DNA of 47,805 nucleotides from an uncultured Bacteroidales bacterium (GTDB taxonomy: Bacteria > Bacteroidota > Bacteroidia > Bacteroidales > F082): the NCBI GenBank assembly GCA_900318265.1, contig ONKA01000016.1, positions 1 to 47,805 on the forward strand. Direction: 5' to 3'. The notes under the pieces are model-generated. The model had not been told where the DNA came from, made no database searches, and saw nothing but the letters and a program-made list of their open reading frames with translations. The position numbers and the translations under genes were made by a program. Of this stretch, positions 16,512-24,218 are shown in pieces (position 1 is the first letter of the stretch; every line of letters starts with the position of its first letter).

Positions 16512-17036
16512 ATGAAAAAAGTAGCATTGTTATTCGTCGCCGTCCTGTTTGCGACTGTTACCTTTGCCCAATCCAACCTTCCCATCGACGCCAAGACGGA
16601 GAAAATCTGCTTCCGCAAGGTCATCAACACCGTAGGTTCTGAAGACGAGGTGTTTAACCGTATCTACAGCCAGTTCATGAACAGCTATTACAAGAGCCCT
16701 GCCACCATCCTCAACCAAAACGACGGTCGCACCATGAAAGGCAAGCACCAGTTCCAGCTCGACAACGGCGAAATCGTCAAGTCGAAATGGCCCTGGATCA
16801 CCTATTATTTCACCATTGAGGTGCGCGAAGGTCGTGTGCGCTACACCCTCACCGACTTCATGCAGAAGACCCAATCGAACCATCCCTGCGAAGAATGGAT
16901 GAACAAGGAAGATCCTTTGTATCAGCCTGTTTGGGACAAGTATCTAGAGCAGATTGCTGCTTTTGCCGAAGATTGGGGCAAGAAGTTTGAGGAAAGCCTC
17001 GTCCCCGAAAAGGTGATCGAAGAAGAGGAATGGTAA
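16512..17036 (+). CDS. DUF4468-like exported protein
   Basis: 174 residues. The signal peptide (MKKVALLFVAVLFATVTFAQ) precedes one alpha/beta domain of the DUF4468 kind. Visible parts are KICFRKVINTVGSEDEVFNRIYSQF near the start, GRTMKGKHQFQLDNGEIV, and the paired strands WITYYFTIEVREGRVRYTLTDF. An acidic helical tail follows (AEDWGKKFEESLVPEKVIEEEEW). The family is described as having a TBP-like fold; its role is unknown and it is probably periplasmic. It sits eight bases ahead of mvaA in the same operon, a pairing with no obvious functional reason that may simply reflect shared transcription. Confidence 0.75.
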   Translation: MKKVALLFVAVLFATVTFAQSNLPIDAKTEKICFRKVINTVGSEDEVFNRIYSQFMNSYYKSPATILNQNDGRTMKGKHQFQLDNGEIVKSKWPWITYYFTIEVREGRVRYTLTDFMQKTQSNHPCEEWMNKEDPLYQPVWDKYLEQIAAFAEDWGKKFEESLVPEKVIEEEEW

Positions 17037-17044
17037 ACTAGGCT

Positions 17045-18370
17045 ATGGCCACTCGCGAACGCATAAAAAAGGGATTTTCGAAACTTCTCAAGGAAGAGAA
17101 GTTGAAGCTTATTGCCAACTATTTTGAGAACCCCGGCGAGGTCGTCAACCTGCTGAAAAGCTATTGGCATCCCGACTCGAAGCAACAGCAGCTCTTCGAC
17201 GAGTTCAGCGAGAATACCATCACCAATTTTTTCATCCCCTACGGCATCTCGCCCAACGTGACCATCAACGGCAAGGACTATGTCGTGCCCATGGTCATCG
17301 AGGAGAGCTCCGTGGTAGCTGCAGCCTCGGCAGCAGCCAAGTTTTGGGGCGAACGCGGCGGCTTCCATGCCGAGGTCATCGACGTGCGCAAGGTCGGACA
17401 GGTGCACTTCGGCTGGAGTGGCGACAAGGAAAAACTAGTGGCCCTATTCCCGAAAATCGAGGAACGTCTGTTGGCCGACACCGCTACCATGACCGAGAAA
17501 ATGCGGAAACGTGGCGGCGGCATCCTTGGGATGAAGCTCATCGACTACACCACACAAATTCCTGACTATTACCAGATTCGCGTCGAATTTGGCACAGGCG
17601 ACGCCATGGGTGCCAACTTCATCAACTCAGCCTTGGAGCAGTTTGGCCACAGTTTGCAGGACTTCTTCGCCGAACAAAAAGACCTCCCTGAAGAGCTCCG
17701 CAAGGTGGAGATCATCATGACCATCCTGTCGAACAACACACCCGACTGCCGCGTAAAGGTCTGGGTGGAATGTCCCGTGGAGCAATTGGACGGCATCGAC
17801 GAGCACCTTTCGGGTGCCGAATATGCCAAGAAATTCAAGAAGGCTGTCGACATCGCCCACATTGACACCGACCGCGCCACCACGCACAACAAGGGCATCT
17901 ACAACGGCATCGATGCAGTGGTCATCGCCACGGGCAACGACTTCCGCGCCGTAGAGGCGGCGGGCCATACCTTCGCCTCGCGCAACGGACATTATGAGAG
18001 CCTTTCGAGCGTCACCCTTGAAAACGGCATCTTCCACTTCGAACTGGAGGTGCCGATGGCCTTGGGCACCGTGGGAGGCCTGACCAGCCTGCACCCCTTG
18101 GCCAAGAAGACGTTGGAACTCTTGGGCAATCCCACCGCCAAAGAACTGATGATGATTGCCGCCACGATGGGTCTGGCCAACAACTTCTCCGCCGTGCGCT
18201 CGCTGACCACCAAAGGCATCCAAGCCGGCCACATGAAGATGCATTTGAACAATATCCTCAACCAACTCAATGCTTCGGACGAGGACAAAAAGAAAGCGCG
18301 GGAATACTTCAAGGACAAGACCGTGTCATACGCAGGCGTTGAACAATACCTTGAATCCTTGAAAAAATGA
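17045..18370 (+). CDS. mvaA: Hydroxymethylglutaryl-CoA reductase, class II
   Basis: 441 residues, in the size range of bacterial class II enzymes, with no membrane region. Family segments include the N-terminal ENPGEVVNLL region, MVIEESSVVAAASAAAKFW (substrate-binding), VEFGTGDAMGANFINSALEQ (cofactor/catalytic DAMGAN), a catalytic lysine region and a C-terminal flap with MKMHLNNILNQL (catalytic His). The enzyme interconverts HMG-CoA and mevalonate. Class II enzymes are often called degradative, but in Bacteroidetes they supply mevalonate for isoprenoids. The stop codon overlaps the start of the GYDIA-type kinase (ATGA), a strong sign of translational coupling and of a mevalonate-pathway operon. 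Confidence 0.93.
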   Translation: MATRERIKKGFSKLLKEEKLKLIANYFENPGEVVNLLKSYWHPDSKQQQLFDEFSENTITNFFIPYGISPNVTINGKDYVVPMVIEESSVVAAASAAAKFWGERGGFHAEVIDVRKVGQVHFGWSGDKEKLVALFPKIEERLLADTATMTEKMRKRGGGILGMKLIDYTTQIPDYYQIRVEFGTGDAMGANFINSALEQFGHSLQDFFAEQKDLPEELRKVEIIMTILSNNTPDCRVKVWVECPVEQLDGIDEHLSGAEYAKKFKKAVDIAHIDTDRATTHNKGIYNGIDAVVIATGNDFRAVEAAGHTFASRNGHYESLSSVTLENGIFHFELEVPMALGTVGGLTSLHPLAKKTLELLGNPTAKELMMIAATMGLANNFSAVRSLTTKGIQAGHMKMHLNNILNQLNASDEDKKKAREYFKDKTVSYAGVEQYLESLKK

Positions 18371-19332
18371 GCCTTTACCGAGCCAACGGAAAATTCCTTT
18401 TGACAGGTGAATACCTCGTCCTGAAAGGCGCGTTGGCCTTGGCTCTGCCGTTGAAATTGGGGCAGACATTGTCTGTAGAGACGCGCCATGGCACGTCTCT
18501 ACAATGGGATGCCTACAAACCTGACGGTCCTTGGTTTTCGGTAACCTTGAACCCTAAAAACCTTGAAATTATCGACAGCGACGACCAACCCAAAGCCGAA
18601 AAACTCAGACAAATCCTGCAAGCCGTCAAGCAATTGAATTCCAAGGCCTTTGAAGGCAACCATTTGATATTCAACACCCATCTCGACTTCGACCCAAATT
18701 GGGGCCTCGGCAGCAGCTCCACCTTGATTGCCAATTTGGCACGATGGGCGAATGTCAATCCATACGAACTGCTGAAAATGACCTTCGGTGGCTCGGGCTA
18801 TGATATTGCTTGCGCCACAGTTGAGCGACCCATTTACTATCAAGTAAAAACCGAGGTCCCTGAGCCCGAGGTTGCTGAGCAACGTCGAAGCATCGAAGGG
18901 CCGACACCAACAGTTGAACCCATTAACTTCACTCCACACTTTGCCAACCATCTGTTTTTCGTCTATCAAGGCCAAAAGCAAAGCTCGTCAAAGGAAATCA
19001 AGGCGTTTTTAGCCAAAGCAAATCCCGTTGATTTACAAAAAGATATTGATGCCGTCTCGGAAATAAGTCGTGCCGTGCCGAAATGCCAAAGTTTGGACGA
19101 GTTCGCTATGCTTATGCAATGCCACGAGCGCATCGTCAGCCGCTGCATTGGGCAAGAACCAGTTCAAAAACATTTCCCCGATTTCGAGGGTGCTTTGAAA
19201 TCGTTGGGCGCATGGGGTGGCGATTTCATTTTGGCCGCCACCGAATGGGACGAAAGCCAAGTGAAAGCCTATTTCAAAGGGAAAGGCTTAGATGTGGTAT
19301 TTGGTTACAAAGAACTGGTACTCAATCCGTAA
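18367..19332 (+). CDS. GYDIA family GHMP kinase (mevalonate-kinase type)
   Basis: 321 residues. GHMP-kinase signatures are YRANGKFLLTGEYLVLKGALAL at the N-terminus, the phosphate-binding loop NWGLGSSSTLIANLARW, and the name-giving motif GGSGYDIACATVERPIYY. GYDIA kinases are a Bacteroidetes group next to HMG-CoA reductase, so phosphorylation of mevalonate or a later intermediate is likely but not proven. Two palindromic elements are translated in frame: a 28-bp copy at 18475-18502 (VETRHGTSLQ) and an expanded CTTCGA-type element at 18855-18902 (around EVPEPEVAEQ), which forms an acidic loop between the GYDIA motif and the C-terminal domain. Its end overlaps the convergent U32 gene by 11 bases. 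Confidence 0.85.
   Translation: MSLYRANGKFLLTGEYLVLKGALALALPLKLGQTLSVETRHGTSLQWDAYKPDGPWFSVTLNPKNLEIIDSDDQPKAEKLRQILQAVKQLNSKAFEGNHLIFNTHLDFDPNWGLGSSSTLIANLARWANVNPYELLKMTFGGSGYDIACATVERPIYYQVKTEVPEPEVAEQRRSIEGPTPTVEPINFTPHFANHLFFVYQGQKQSSSKEIKAFLAKANPVDLQKDIDAVSEISRAVPKCQSLDEFAMLMQCHERIVSRCIGQEPVQKHFPDFEGALKSLGAWGGDFILAATEWDESQVKAYFKGKGLDVVFGYKELVLNP
18475..18502. repeat. GTAGAGACG palindrome, copy 3 (intragenic)
   Basis: 28 bp with centre CGCCATGGCA and one inner mismatch, within the GHMP kinase. It is translated as VETRHGTSLQ, the same frame as copy 1, after the N-terminal beta strand QTLS. Confidence 0.88.
18855..18902. repeat. Intragenic element related to the 1132-1198 repeat
   Basis: Starts GGTCCCTGAGCC and ends CGAAGGGCC, the same outer arms as the 1132-1198 repeat, but with an inserted middle (GAGGTTGCTGAGCAACGTCG) containing its own GTTGCTGAGCAAC hairpin. 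It is 48 bases long, a multiple of three, and is read through in frame in the GHMP kinase. Confidence 0.7.
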
Positions 19333-21076
19333 CAGCAGAAACCGTCATCAAACAATTCCTGCAATCAAATTCGAGGCGGAAGGTGTTCGCTCCGTTGCGG
19401 ATGAATAATGGCGTGGCTTTTTGGCCTGTTTCCTTGCTGCACATCCCATTGGCATAACGGATGCAATGGTGGCAGGTCATAAGGGCGGTGGGAATTTCGT
19501 CGGGATTTGTGACCGTTGTAGAGACGGTGCATGCACAGTCTCTACGGAATCCACGGTTATTCTTATGATTTTCAACCAATTCCTCTGTCAATTTCGCCAC
19601 CAAATCGCGTTTCATCTCGCCAATGACAGAGGCAGGAATGAGACGCGGTTCGCTGAATTTCAATTCCAAATTAATGGGGTTGAAAACCGTGTCACCCCAT
19701 TGCAAGGCCTTCTTGCGGATGTTTTCCGTGGCCTTTTCGGGGTTGTTGGCGGTGATTTTGTCGCATTTTTGCGTAGAGACGCACGGCCGTGCGTCTCTAC
19801 GCAAAAATGCGAACAATTCATACCCCGTTCCCGTTTCCGACAACACCAAATCGATGTCCATCTTGCGGTTACCAGTTGATGCCTCCACCTGTTTCTGCCA
19901 TTCGAGGTCGAGGTTGCGGTAGATTTTTGAGCCACGGAAGGCGCCGTGTGGCCTGTTTGTAGAGACGGTGTGCACACCGTCTCTACCGATGTTTACCACA
20001 TCGGCCCGCAGGCCCACCAATTCGTTATCCTGATTCAAAAAACACAGGCCGTCGCCATTGCGCAGGGTTTTGTCGGTATCGATTTCCATTCGGAGGGGAT
20101 TGCACCAACTGACCTCGCCTACGTATTCGCCCATCGATTTCGGAGTAAAAGGCGAACCTATGCCTTTTTGTCGACCATTGATGAAATAGTCGGTGAAGCC
20201 ACGGTTGAAGGATTTCTCAGGGTTGATATCAAATGTGTAGCTACAATGTCCGTATGATGCCGGTTCCAAATCACTGCGTCGGTTGATGATCTCATCCAGT
20301 TTTTGGCGGTAAAAGGCCGTCACATTCTTCACATAATCAGCATCTTTTAGTCGGCCTTCAATCTTGAAGCTGGTGATGCCCGCATCAATCAATTCCTCCA
20401 AATGCGCGCTGTTGTTGAGGTCTTTCAGGCAGAGCAAGTGTCGGTTCTTAATCAGCACCTTGCCGTTCTCGTCAAGCAAGTCCCAAGGCAAGCGGCACGG
20501 CTGGGCACAGGCACCACGATTGGCGCTGCGATTGCCGATATACTGGCTGAGATAGCACCGGCCGCTGTGGCTGACGCAGAGTGCGCCATGCACGAAAAAC
20601 TCCAATGGCACAGTGGTCTTCTCACGAATCTCCCTAATTTGTTTCAGACTCAACTCACGACCAAGGACAACTTGTTCGAAACCAAGTTGTTCCAATTGCT
20701 GCACCTTCTCCAACGTCAGGTTGTCGCACTGCGTGCTGGCATGGAGCGGAATGGGCGGCAGGTCGAGGTTAAGCAGTTGCATATCCTGTACAATGAGCGC
20801 ATCAACGCCAACGTTCCAGCAGTCGTATGCCATCTTGCTGGCGCGTTCCAATTCGCGTTCATACAACAACGTATTCAGCGTCACATAAACCTTGGCATCA
20901 AACAAGGCCGCGTGGCGGCAAAGGCGTTCGATGTCTTGAATACTATTAGAGGCTTTTTCGCGTGCTCCGAAGTCGGGGCCACCGATATAGACAGCATCGG
21001 CACCATGATTGATGGCAGCTATGCCTACCTCGGCATCCTTTGCAGGCGAGAGCAGTTCTATCTTCATTTTTTTCAT
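19322..21076 (-). CDS. U32 family peptidase-like protein (TrhP/RlhA type)
   Basis: 584 residues. The N-terminal TIM-barrel domain opens with ELLSPAKDAEVGIAAINHGADAVYIG. The U32 signature with its Fe-S cysteines spans about residues 160-200 (FVHGALCVSHSGRCYLSQYI...NRGACAQPC). The DUF3656-like C-terminal region ends with a second Cys cluster (MTCHHCIRYANGMC). Characterised relatives hydroxylate tRNA uridine (TrhP) or 23S rRNA C2501 (RlhA) using prephenate; protease activity is not well supported for this group. Three palindromic elements are translated in frame: RDGVHTVST, RRDARPCVST and RDCACTVST. The last lies near the C-terminus. The gene diverges from the first SGNH gene across a 69-base promoter region. 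Confidence 0.88.
   Translation of the reverse strand: MKKMKIELLSPAKDAEVGIAAINHGADAVYIGGPDFGAREKASNSIQDIERLCRHAALFDAKVYVTLNTLLYERELERASKMAYDCWNVGVDALIVQDMQLLNLDLPPIPLHASTQCDNLTLEKVQQLEQLGFEQVVLGRELSLKQIREIREKTTVPLEFFVHGALCVSHSGRCYLSQYIGNRSANRGACAQPCRLPWDLLDENGKVLIKNRHLLCLKDLNNSAHLEELIDAGITSFKIEGRLKDADYVKNVTAFYRQKLDEIINRRSDLEPASYGHCSYTFDINPEKSFNRGFTDYFINGRQKGIGSPFTPKSMGEYVGEVSWCNPLRMEIDTDKTLRNGDGLCFLNQDNELVGLRADVVNIGRDGVHTVSTNRPHGAFRGSKIYRNLDLEWQKQVEASTGNRKMDIDLVLSETGTGYELFAFLRRDARPCVSTQKCDKITANNPEKATENIRKKALQWGDTVFNPINLELKFSEPRLIPASVIGEMKRDLVAKLTEELVENHKNNRGFRRDCACTVSTTVTNPDEIPTALMTCHHCIRYANGMCSKETGQKATPLFIRNGANTFRLEFDCRNCLMTVSAVTD
19518..19545. repeat. GTAGAGACG palindrome, copy 4 (intragenic)
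   Basis: 28 bp, centre GTGCATGCAC, one mismatch in the right arm. It is translated on the minus strand as RDCACTVST near the end of the U32 gene. Confidence 0.88.
19761..19812. repeat. GTAGAGACG palindrome, copy 5, extended to a 52-bp perfect palindrome
   Basis: The 28-bp core 19773-19800 (centre GCACGGCCGTGC) is flanked by TCGCATTTTTGC and its exact complement GCAAAAATGCGA, so 52 bp are perfectly self-complementary. All of it lies within the U32 coding region (FAFLRRDARPCVSTQKCD). Confidence 0.93.
19959..19986. repeat. GTAGAGACG palindrome, copy 6 (intragenic)
   Basis: A perfect 28-bp palindrome with centre GTGTGCACAC, translated as GRDGVHTVST in the middle of the U32 protein, just before NRPHGAFRGSKIY. 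Confidence 0.9.
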
Positions 21077-21080
21077 GCTG

Positions 21081-21088
21081 CAAAAGTA
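21081..21088 (-). promoter_or_regulatory. Bacteroidetes -7 box for the U32 gene
   Basis: Reads TACTTTTG on the minus strand, only four bases upstream of the ATG at 21076. The message is therefore leaderless, or translation begins at the next in-frame ATG (21067). Confidence 0.5.
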
Positions 21089-21119
21089 CGGTTTTTCGCC
21101 TTGATGACGATAATTTTCC

Positions 21120-21127
21120 TATTTTTG
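21120..21127 (+). promoter_or_regulatory. Bacteroidetes -7 box for the first SGNH gene
   Basis: Reads TATTTTTG, preceded by CGATAATTTTCC, a block repeated upstream of the first MBOAT gene at 22651-22666. It lies 18 bases ahead of the ATG at 21146. Confidence 0.65.
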
Positions 21128-21145
21128 CAAATCTCCCATTTAGGA

Positions 21146-22558
21146 ATGCCTAACCGAACTAAGGTCATATTATTTGTATTAACAGCTATTTTGCTGTTTC
21201 TCTTCCCGCTACAACAATTAACAGGGCTATTCAAATTTAGGAAATTGTCAGGCGTAATGGAAGAACAGCCCAAGCCTAAGTTGACTGTCGAGCGATGGAA
21301 GGACTATCAGTTCCAAGAGGGTGTTGAGGCTTACCTACAGCAGCATTATGGATTTCGTGAACCCTTGACGCGCCTCTACAACCAATACATTTGGGACTTT
21401 TATGGAAAGACCTTCGCCAAAGACAGGAGTTGGGTCTTCGTCAGTGACGACGGCTGGTACTACGAATCAGGCTATGTGAAGGAGTACTACGAAGGCAATT
21501 CCTGGGGATATGCTGAAGATAGTGTACAGATGGCGCAAATCCTTGGTAAAAAAGCACTAATGATTTCGCAAGTCCAACAAATTCTCAATGGGCTCGACAT
21601 CCATCTCTTCGTATTATTAGAACCAGGAAAAGAGCAGATTTATCCCGAACACATCCCTGCAAACACCAAATACCACCGAGAGAAAGTCTTCTCTGCTCAT
21701 GAATTTCTTCATCAGCGATTTGAAACATTAGGTATCAACTATATAGATGCTGGAGAATGGTTTCAGCAAATGAAAGACACTGCCGACTTTCTCCTCTTTC
21801 CCCAGACAGGAACACATTGGAGTAACCTAGCCTCCATGTATGTGGCCGATAGCCTAATTCGTTATATGGAGCATTTGGGTGATGTCAATATCCAAAACTT
21901 CACCATAGGAAACAAATATGTCAGAACGAAAGAACCCGACGACGACTTGGAACAATGGCTCAACCTAATACGTCCCCTGAAAAGAGCGCCAAACTATTAT
22001 GCCAAAATCCGCCTTGAAAAAGACCCAACTGCTGTAAAGCCCAAATTGATTACCATTGGCGATTCTTTCTATTGGAACTTGCTCAACCACAGCCCATTCA
22101 AGAAGATATTTAGTGCTTATCCCTTTTGGTACTATTTCAGCACTGCTTATTACACTGGCTCCTATGAAAGACACATCACCGACATCGATCCACTTGAAGA
22201 GGTGTTGTCGGCAGACTTTATCATGCTGGCTTACAGCACGCCACAGCAGTATGAGATAGGCAACGGCTTCGCAGAGCGTTTCCTATTGGAATGGTGTTAT
22301 GACGACGGTGAAATCGAACAATTGAAAAACGAGATGAAGGAACGCATCCACATTAATCACAACTGGATGGTTTCCATTACTGAAAAGGCAGAAAAACTCA
22401 ACGTTCCTGTCGACTCGGTCTTGAACATGGAATCGTCCTATTTCATTAAACAACAACCCGATGCCTGCTTCCCTGCATTGAATGATAGTGTTCCTCTGAA
22501 ACAGTCGAATAAAGCAAATCGCCTCGTAAGCCAAATCAAAACTGAGAATCGTGACTGA
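21146..22558 (+). CDS. AlgX/DHHW-like SGNH protein 1 (putative envelope O-acyltransferase)
   Basis: 470 residues from the ATG at 21146; the open frame extends upstream only as antisense of the U32 gene. An N-terminal membrane anchor (~6-24) is followed by YGFREPLTRLYNQYIWDFYGKTF, a hallmark shared by all four SGNH proteins here. The catalytic-type domain has TGTHWS (His224) and IGDSFYW (Ser307). In AlgX/AlgJ the motif is DxH; here the Asp position is Gly222, while Ser and His are kept. One C-terminal helical module (~425-465; NHNWMVSITEKAEKL) is present. It has its own promoter and precedes the MBOAT genes. Family role: moving acetyl groups onto exported polysaccharide at the periplasmic face. 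Confidence 0.8.
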   Translation: MPNRTKVILFVLTAILLFLFPLQQLTGLFKFRKLSGVMEEQPKPKLTVERWKDYQFQEGVEAYLQQHYGFREPLTRLYNQYIWDFYGKTFAKDRSWVFVSDDGWYYESGYVKEYYEGNSWGYAEDSVQMAQILGKKALMISQVQQILNGLDIHLFVLLEPGKEQIYPEHIPANTKYHREKVFSAHEFLHQRFETLGINYIDAGEWFQQMKDTADFLLFPQTGTHWSNLASMYVADSLIRYMEHLGDVNIQNFTIGNKYVRTKEPDDDLEQWLNLIRPLKRAPNYYAKIRLEKDPTAVKPKLITIGDSFYWNLLNHSPFKKIFSAYPFWYYFSTAYYTGSYERHITDIDPLEEVLSADFIMLAYSTPQQYEIGNGFAERFLLEWCYDDGEIEQLKNEMKERIHINHNWMVSITEKAEKLNVPVDSVLNMESSYFIKQQPDACFPALNDSVPLKQSNKANRLVSQIKTENRD

Positions 22559-22562
22559 AAGT

Positions 22563-22623
22563 TACCATGCCCTTCTCAACTTCCTTGTGAGGCAAAAACA
22601 GTTCTATCTTTTTCGTTTTCATG
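22563..22623 (-). pseudogene. Vestige of the 5' end of the U32 gene
   Basis: On the minus strand, the ATG at 22623 starts a 28-codon frame, MKTKKIELFLPHKEVEKGMV and so on, ending at a TGA. It aligns with the U32 N-terminus (MKKMKIELLSPAKDAEVGIA) at about 10 of 20 positions, and the DNA around the start codon (CAGCATGAAAA, AGATAGAACTG) is nearly the same. The sequence on its other side, up to the -7 box at 22667, likewise resembles the region between U32 and SGNH 1. It is therefore the remnant of a duplicated divergent promoter region, not a working gene. Confidence 0.65.
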
Positions 22624-22666
22624 CTGTAAAATAAAGGATTTATCGGGACGATAAAGATAATTTTCC

Positions 22667-22674
22667 TATTTTTG
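22667..22674 (+). promoter_or_regulatory. Bacteroidetes -7 box for the MBOAT/SGNH operon
   Basis: Reads TATTTTTG with GATAATTTTCC in front, the same arrangement as at 21109-21127. It would drive the six tightly spaced genes from 22749 to 32109. Confidence 0.6.
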
Positions 22675-22748
22675 CACTTGCATCCCTGACCTGCAGACAA
22701 CCACGCTGCAAATCTAAGGTTTGCAACATGTAATCAGCTTGTGAAGAT

Positions 22749-24215
22749 ATGGTATTCAGCAGTAACATATTTCTTCTCTACTTCATGCCAGCATTTTTCC
22801 TAGTTTATTTCCTCATGCCAAGGAAAAGCCGAAACTATGTACTCTTGCTGGCTTCACTCATTTTCTATGCCTGGGGAGCCCCTGAATTCATCATACAACT
22901 GATTGTTTCAACGGTAATCAACTTTTTCTTAGTCAACTGGATGTGCAAGACAGAGAAGTCTAACTTAAAGAAGCTACTCTGTGGTCTATCCATCATCATT
23001 CCCATAGGGTTACTGCTCTTTTACAAGTATGGTAACTTCACTTTAGAGAACCTGAATGTCGTCCTTGCATTGACGGGGCACGCACCGCTTACCTGGAAGC
23101 GTATCATGCTGCCCATCGGCATCTCGTTCTTCTCGTTCCAAAGCGTAACCTACACCTTGGACACCTACCGTGGCGTCAACAAGCCGATGGAGAAACTCAC
23201 CGACTTTGTGCTGTATATCACCATGTTCCCGCAATTGATTGCTGGTCCTATCATCCGCTATTGCGACGTGGCCGACCAAATCCGCAACCGTGAATCGACC
23301 ATGGACGACCGACTGCAAGGTTTTTATCGGTTTGTCATCGGCTTATGCAAGAAAATCCTTATCGCCGATGTGATCGGAGCCCAAGTGGATGCCATCTTGG
23401 GTCCAGCCAACTTCTCGCTTTTGGATGCAGGACAAGTGTCCGAAATATTCACTCGCGTGGCGACTTTGGACAGCACCACTGCTTGGATTGTATCATTAGC
23501 CTATACCTTCCAGATTTATTTCGACTTTGCGGGTTACAGCGACATGGCCATAGGCTTGGGTCGCATCATGGGCTTCAAGTTCCCTGAAAACTTCGACAAT
23601 CCTTACACTTCATGCTCCATCACCGAGTTTTGGCGTCGATGGCATAAAACCTTGGGGGCCTTCATCATGAACTACCTCTACATTCCACTCGGCGGCAACC
23701 GTAAGGGCAAAGGCCGCATGTACTTTAACTTGTGGGTCTGCTTCTTGCTCTCGGGCTTGTGGCATGGTGCTTCATGGAATTTCGTCGTTTGGGGCGCATT
23801 GCACGGCTTCTTCATTTGTGCCGACAAGCTCTTCCTCGGCAAGGTGATGAAACAAATCGGCAAAGTGCCCAGCGTCATCCTCACCTTCCTCACGGTAAAC
23901 CTCATTTGGGTGTTCTTCCGCGTCGAAAACTTTGGCTTGGCCTGGCTTCTCATCAAGCGGATGTTTGCCTTCGATTTTACTTTACTGCCCTTCAGTGCCA
24001 ACGCGCAACTCTACGTTACGATGATTGTGGCCGCCTTCTTCTCCTTCCTCACCCTGACGAAGTTCGGACAAAAAGCGGAGGAGAAGGTTTACTTCAATGA
24101 TTTCACCAACGACCAACACATTGCAGTGTGGATTGTAGGCGCTTTTGCCTTTGTGTTCTGCATTGCCTCGTTGAACGCCTCCAACTTCAGTCCATTTATC
24201 TATTTCAGGTTTTAA
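22749..24215 (+). CDS. AlgI-like MBOAT family O-acyltransferase 1
   Basis: 488 residues, multi-pass membrane protein with 10 or more helices. AlgI/DltB-type marks are the opening MVFSSNIFLLYFMPAFFLVY and PIGISFFSFQSVTYTLDTYRG. Also present are YITMFPQLIAGPIIRYCDVADQI, QIYFDFAGYSDMAIGLGRIMG and TEFWRRWHKTLGAFI. The catalytic segment is LSGLWHGASWNFVVWGALHG, with the invariant His339 and the second His352. MBOAT proteins take acetyl from acetyl-CoA in the cytoplasm and pass it through the membrane to an SGNH partner. It is first in the six-gene operon, with only three bases to the next gene. Confidence 0.93.
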   Translation: MVFSSNIFLLYFMPAFFLVYFLMPRKSRNYVLLLASLIFYAWGAPEFIIQLIVSTVINFFLVNWMCKTEKSNLKKLLCGLSIIIPIGLLLFYKYGNFTLENLNVVLALTGHAPLTWKRIMLPIGISFFSFQSVTYTLDTYRGVNKPMEKLTDFVLYITMFPQLIAGPIIRYCDVADQIRNRESTMDDRLQGFYRFVIGLCKKILIADVIGAQVDAILGPANFSLLDAGQVSEIFTRVATLDSTTAWIVSLAYTFQIYFDFAGYSDMAIGLGRIMGFKFPENFDNPYTSCSITEFWRRWHKTLGAFIMNYLYIPLGGNRKGKGRMYFNLWVCFLLSGLWHGASWNFVVWGALHGFFICADKLFLGKVMKQIGKVPSVILTFLTVNLIWVFFRVENFGLAWLLIKRMFAFDFTLLPFSANAQLYVTMIVAAFFSFLTLTKFGQKAEEKVYFNDFTNDQHIAVWIVGAFAFVFCIASLNASNFSPFIYFRF

Positions 24216-24218
24216 ACC

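Noticed and set aside
20402-21145. In-frame upstream extension of SGNH1 to 718 residues
   Set aside because: The extension is entirely antisense to the U32 coding region and contains no signal peptide. The -7 box at 21120 and the membrane anchor fix the start at 21146.
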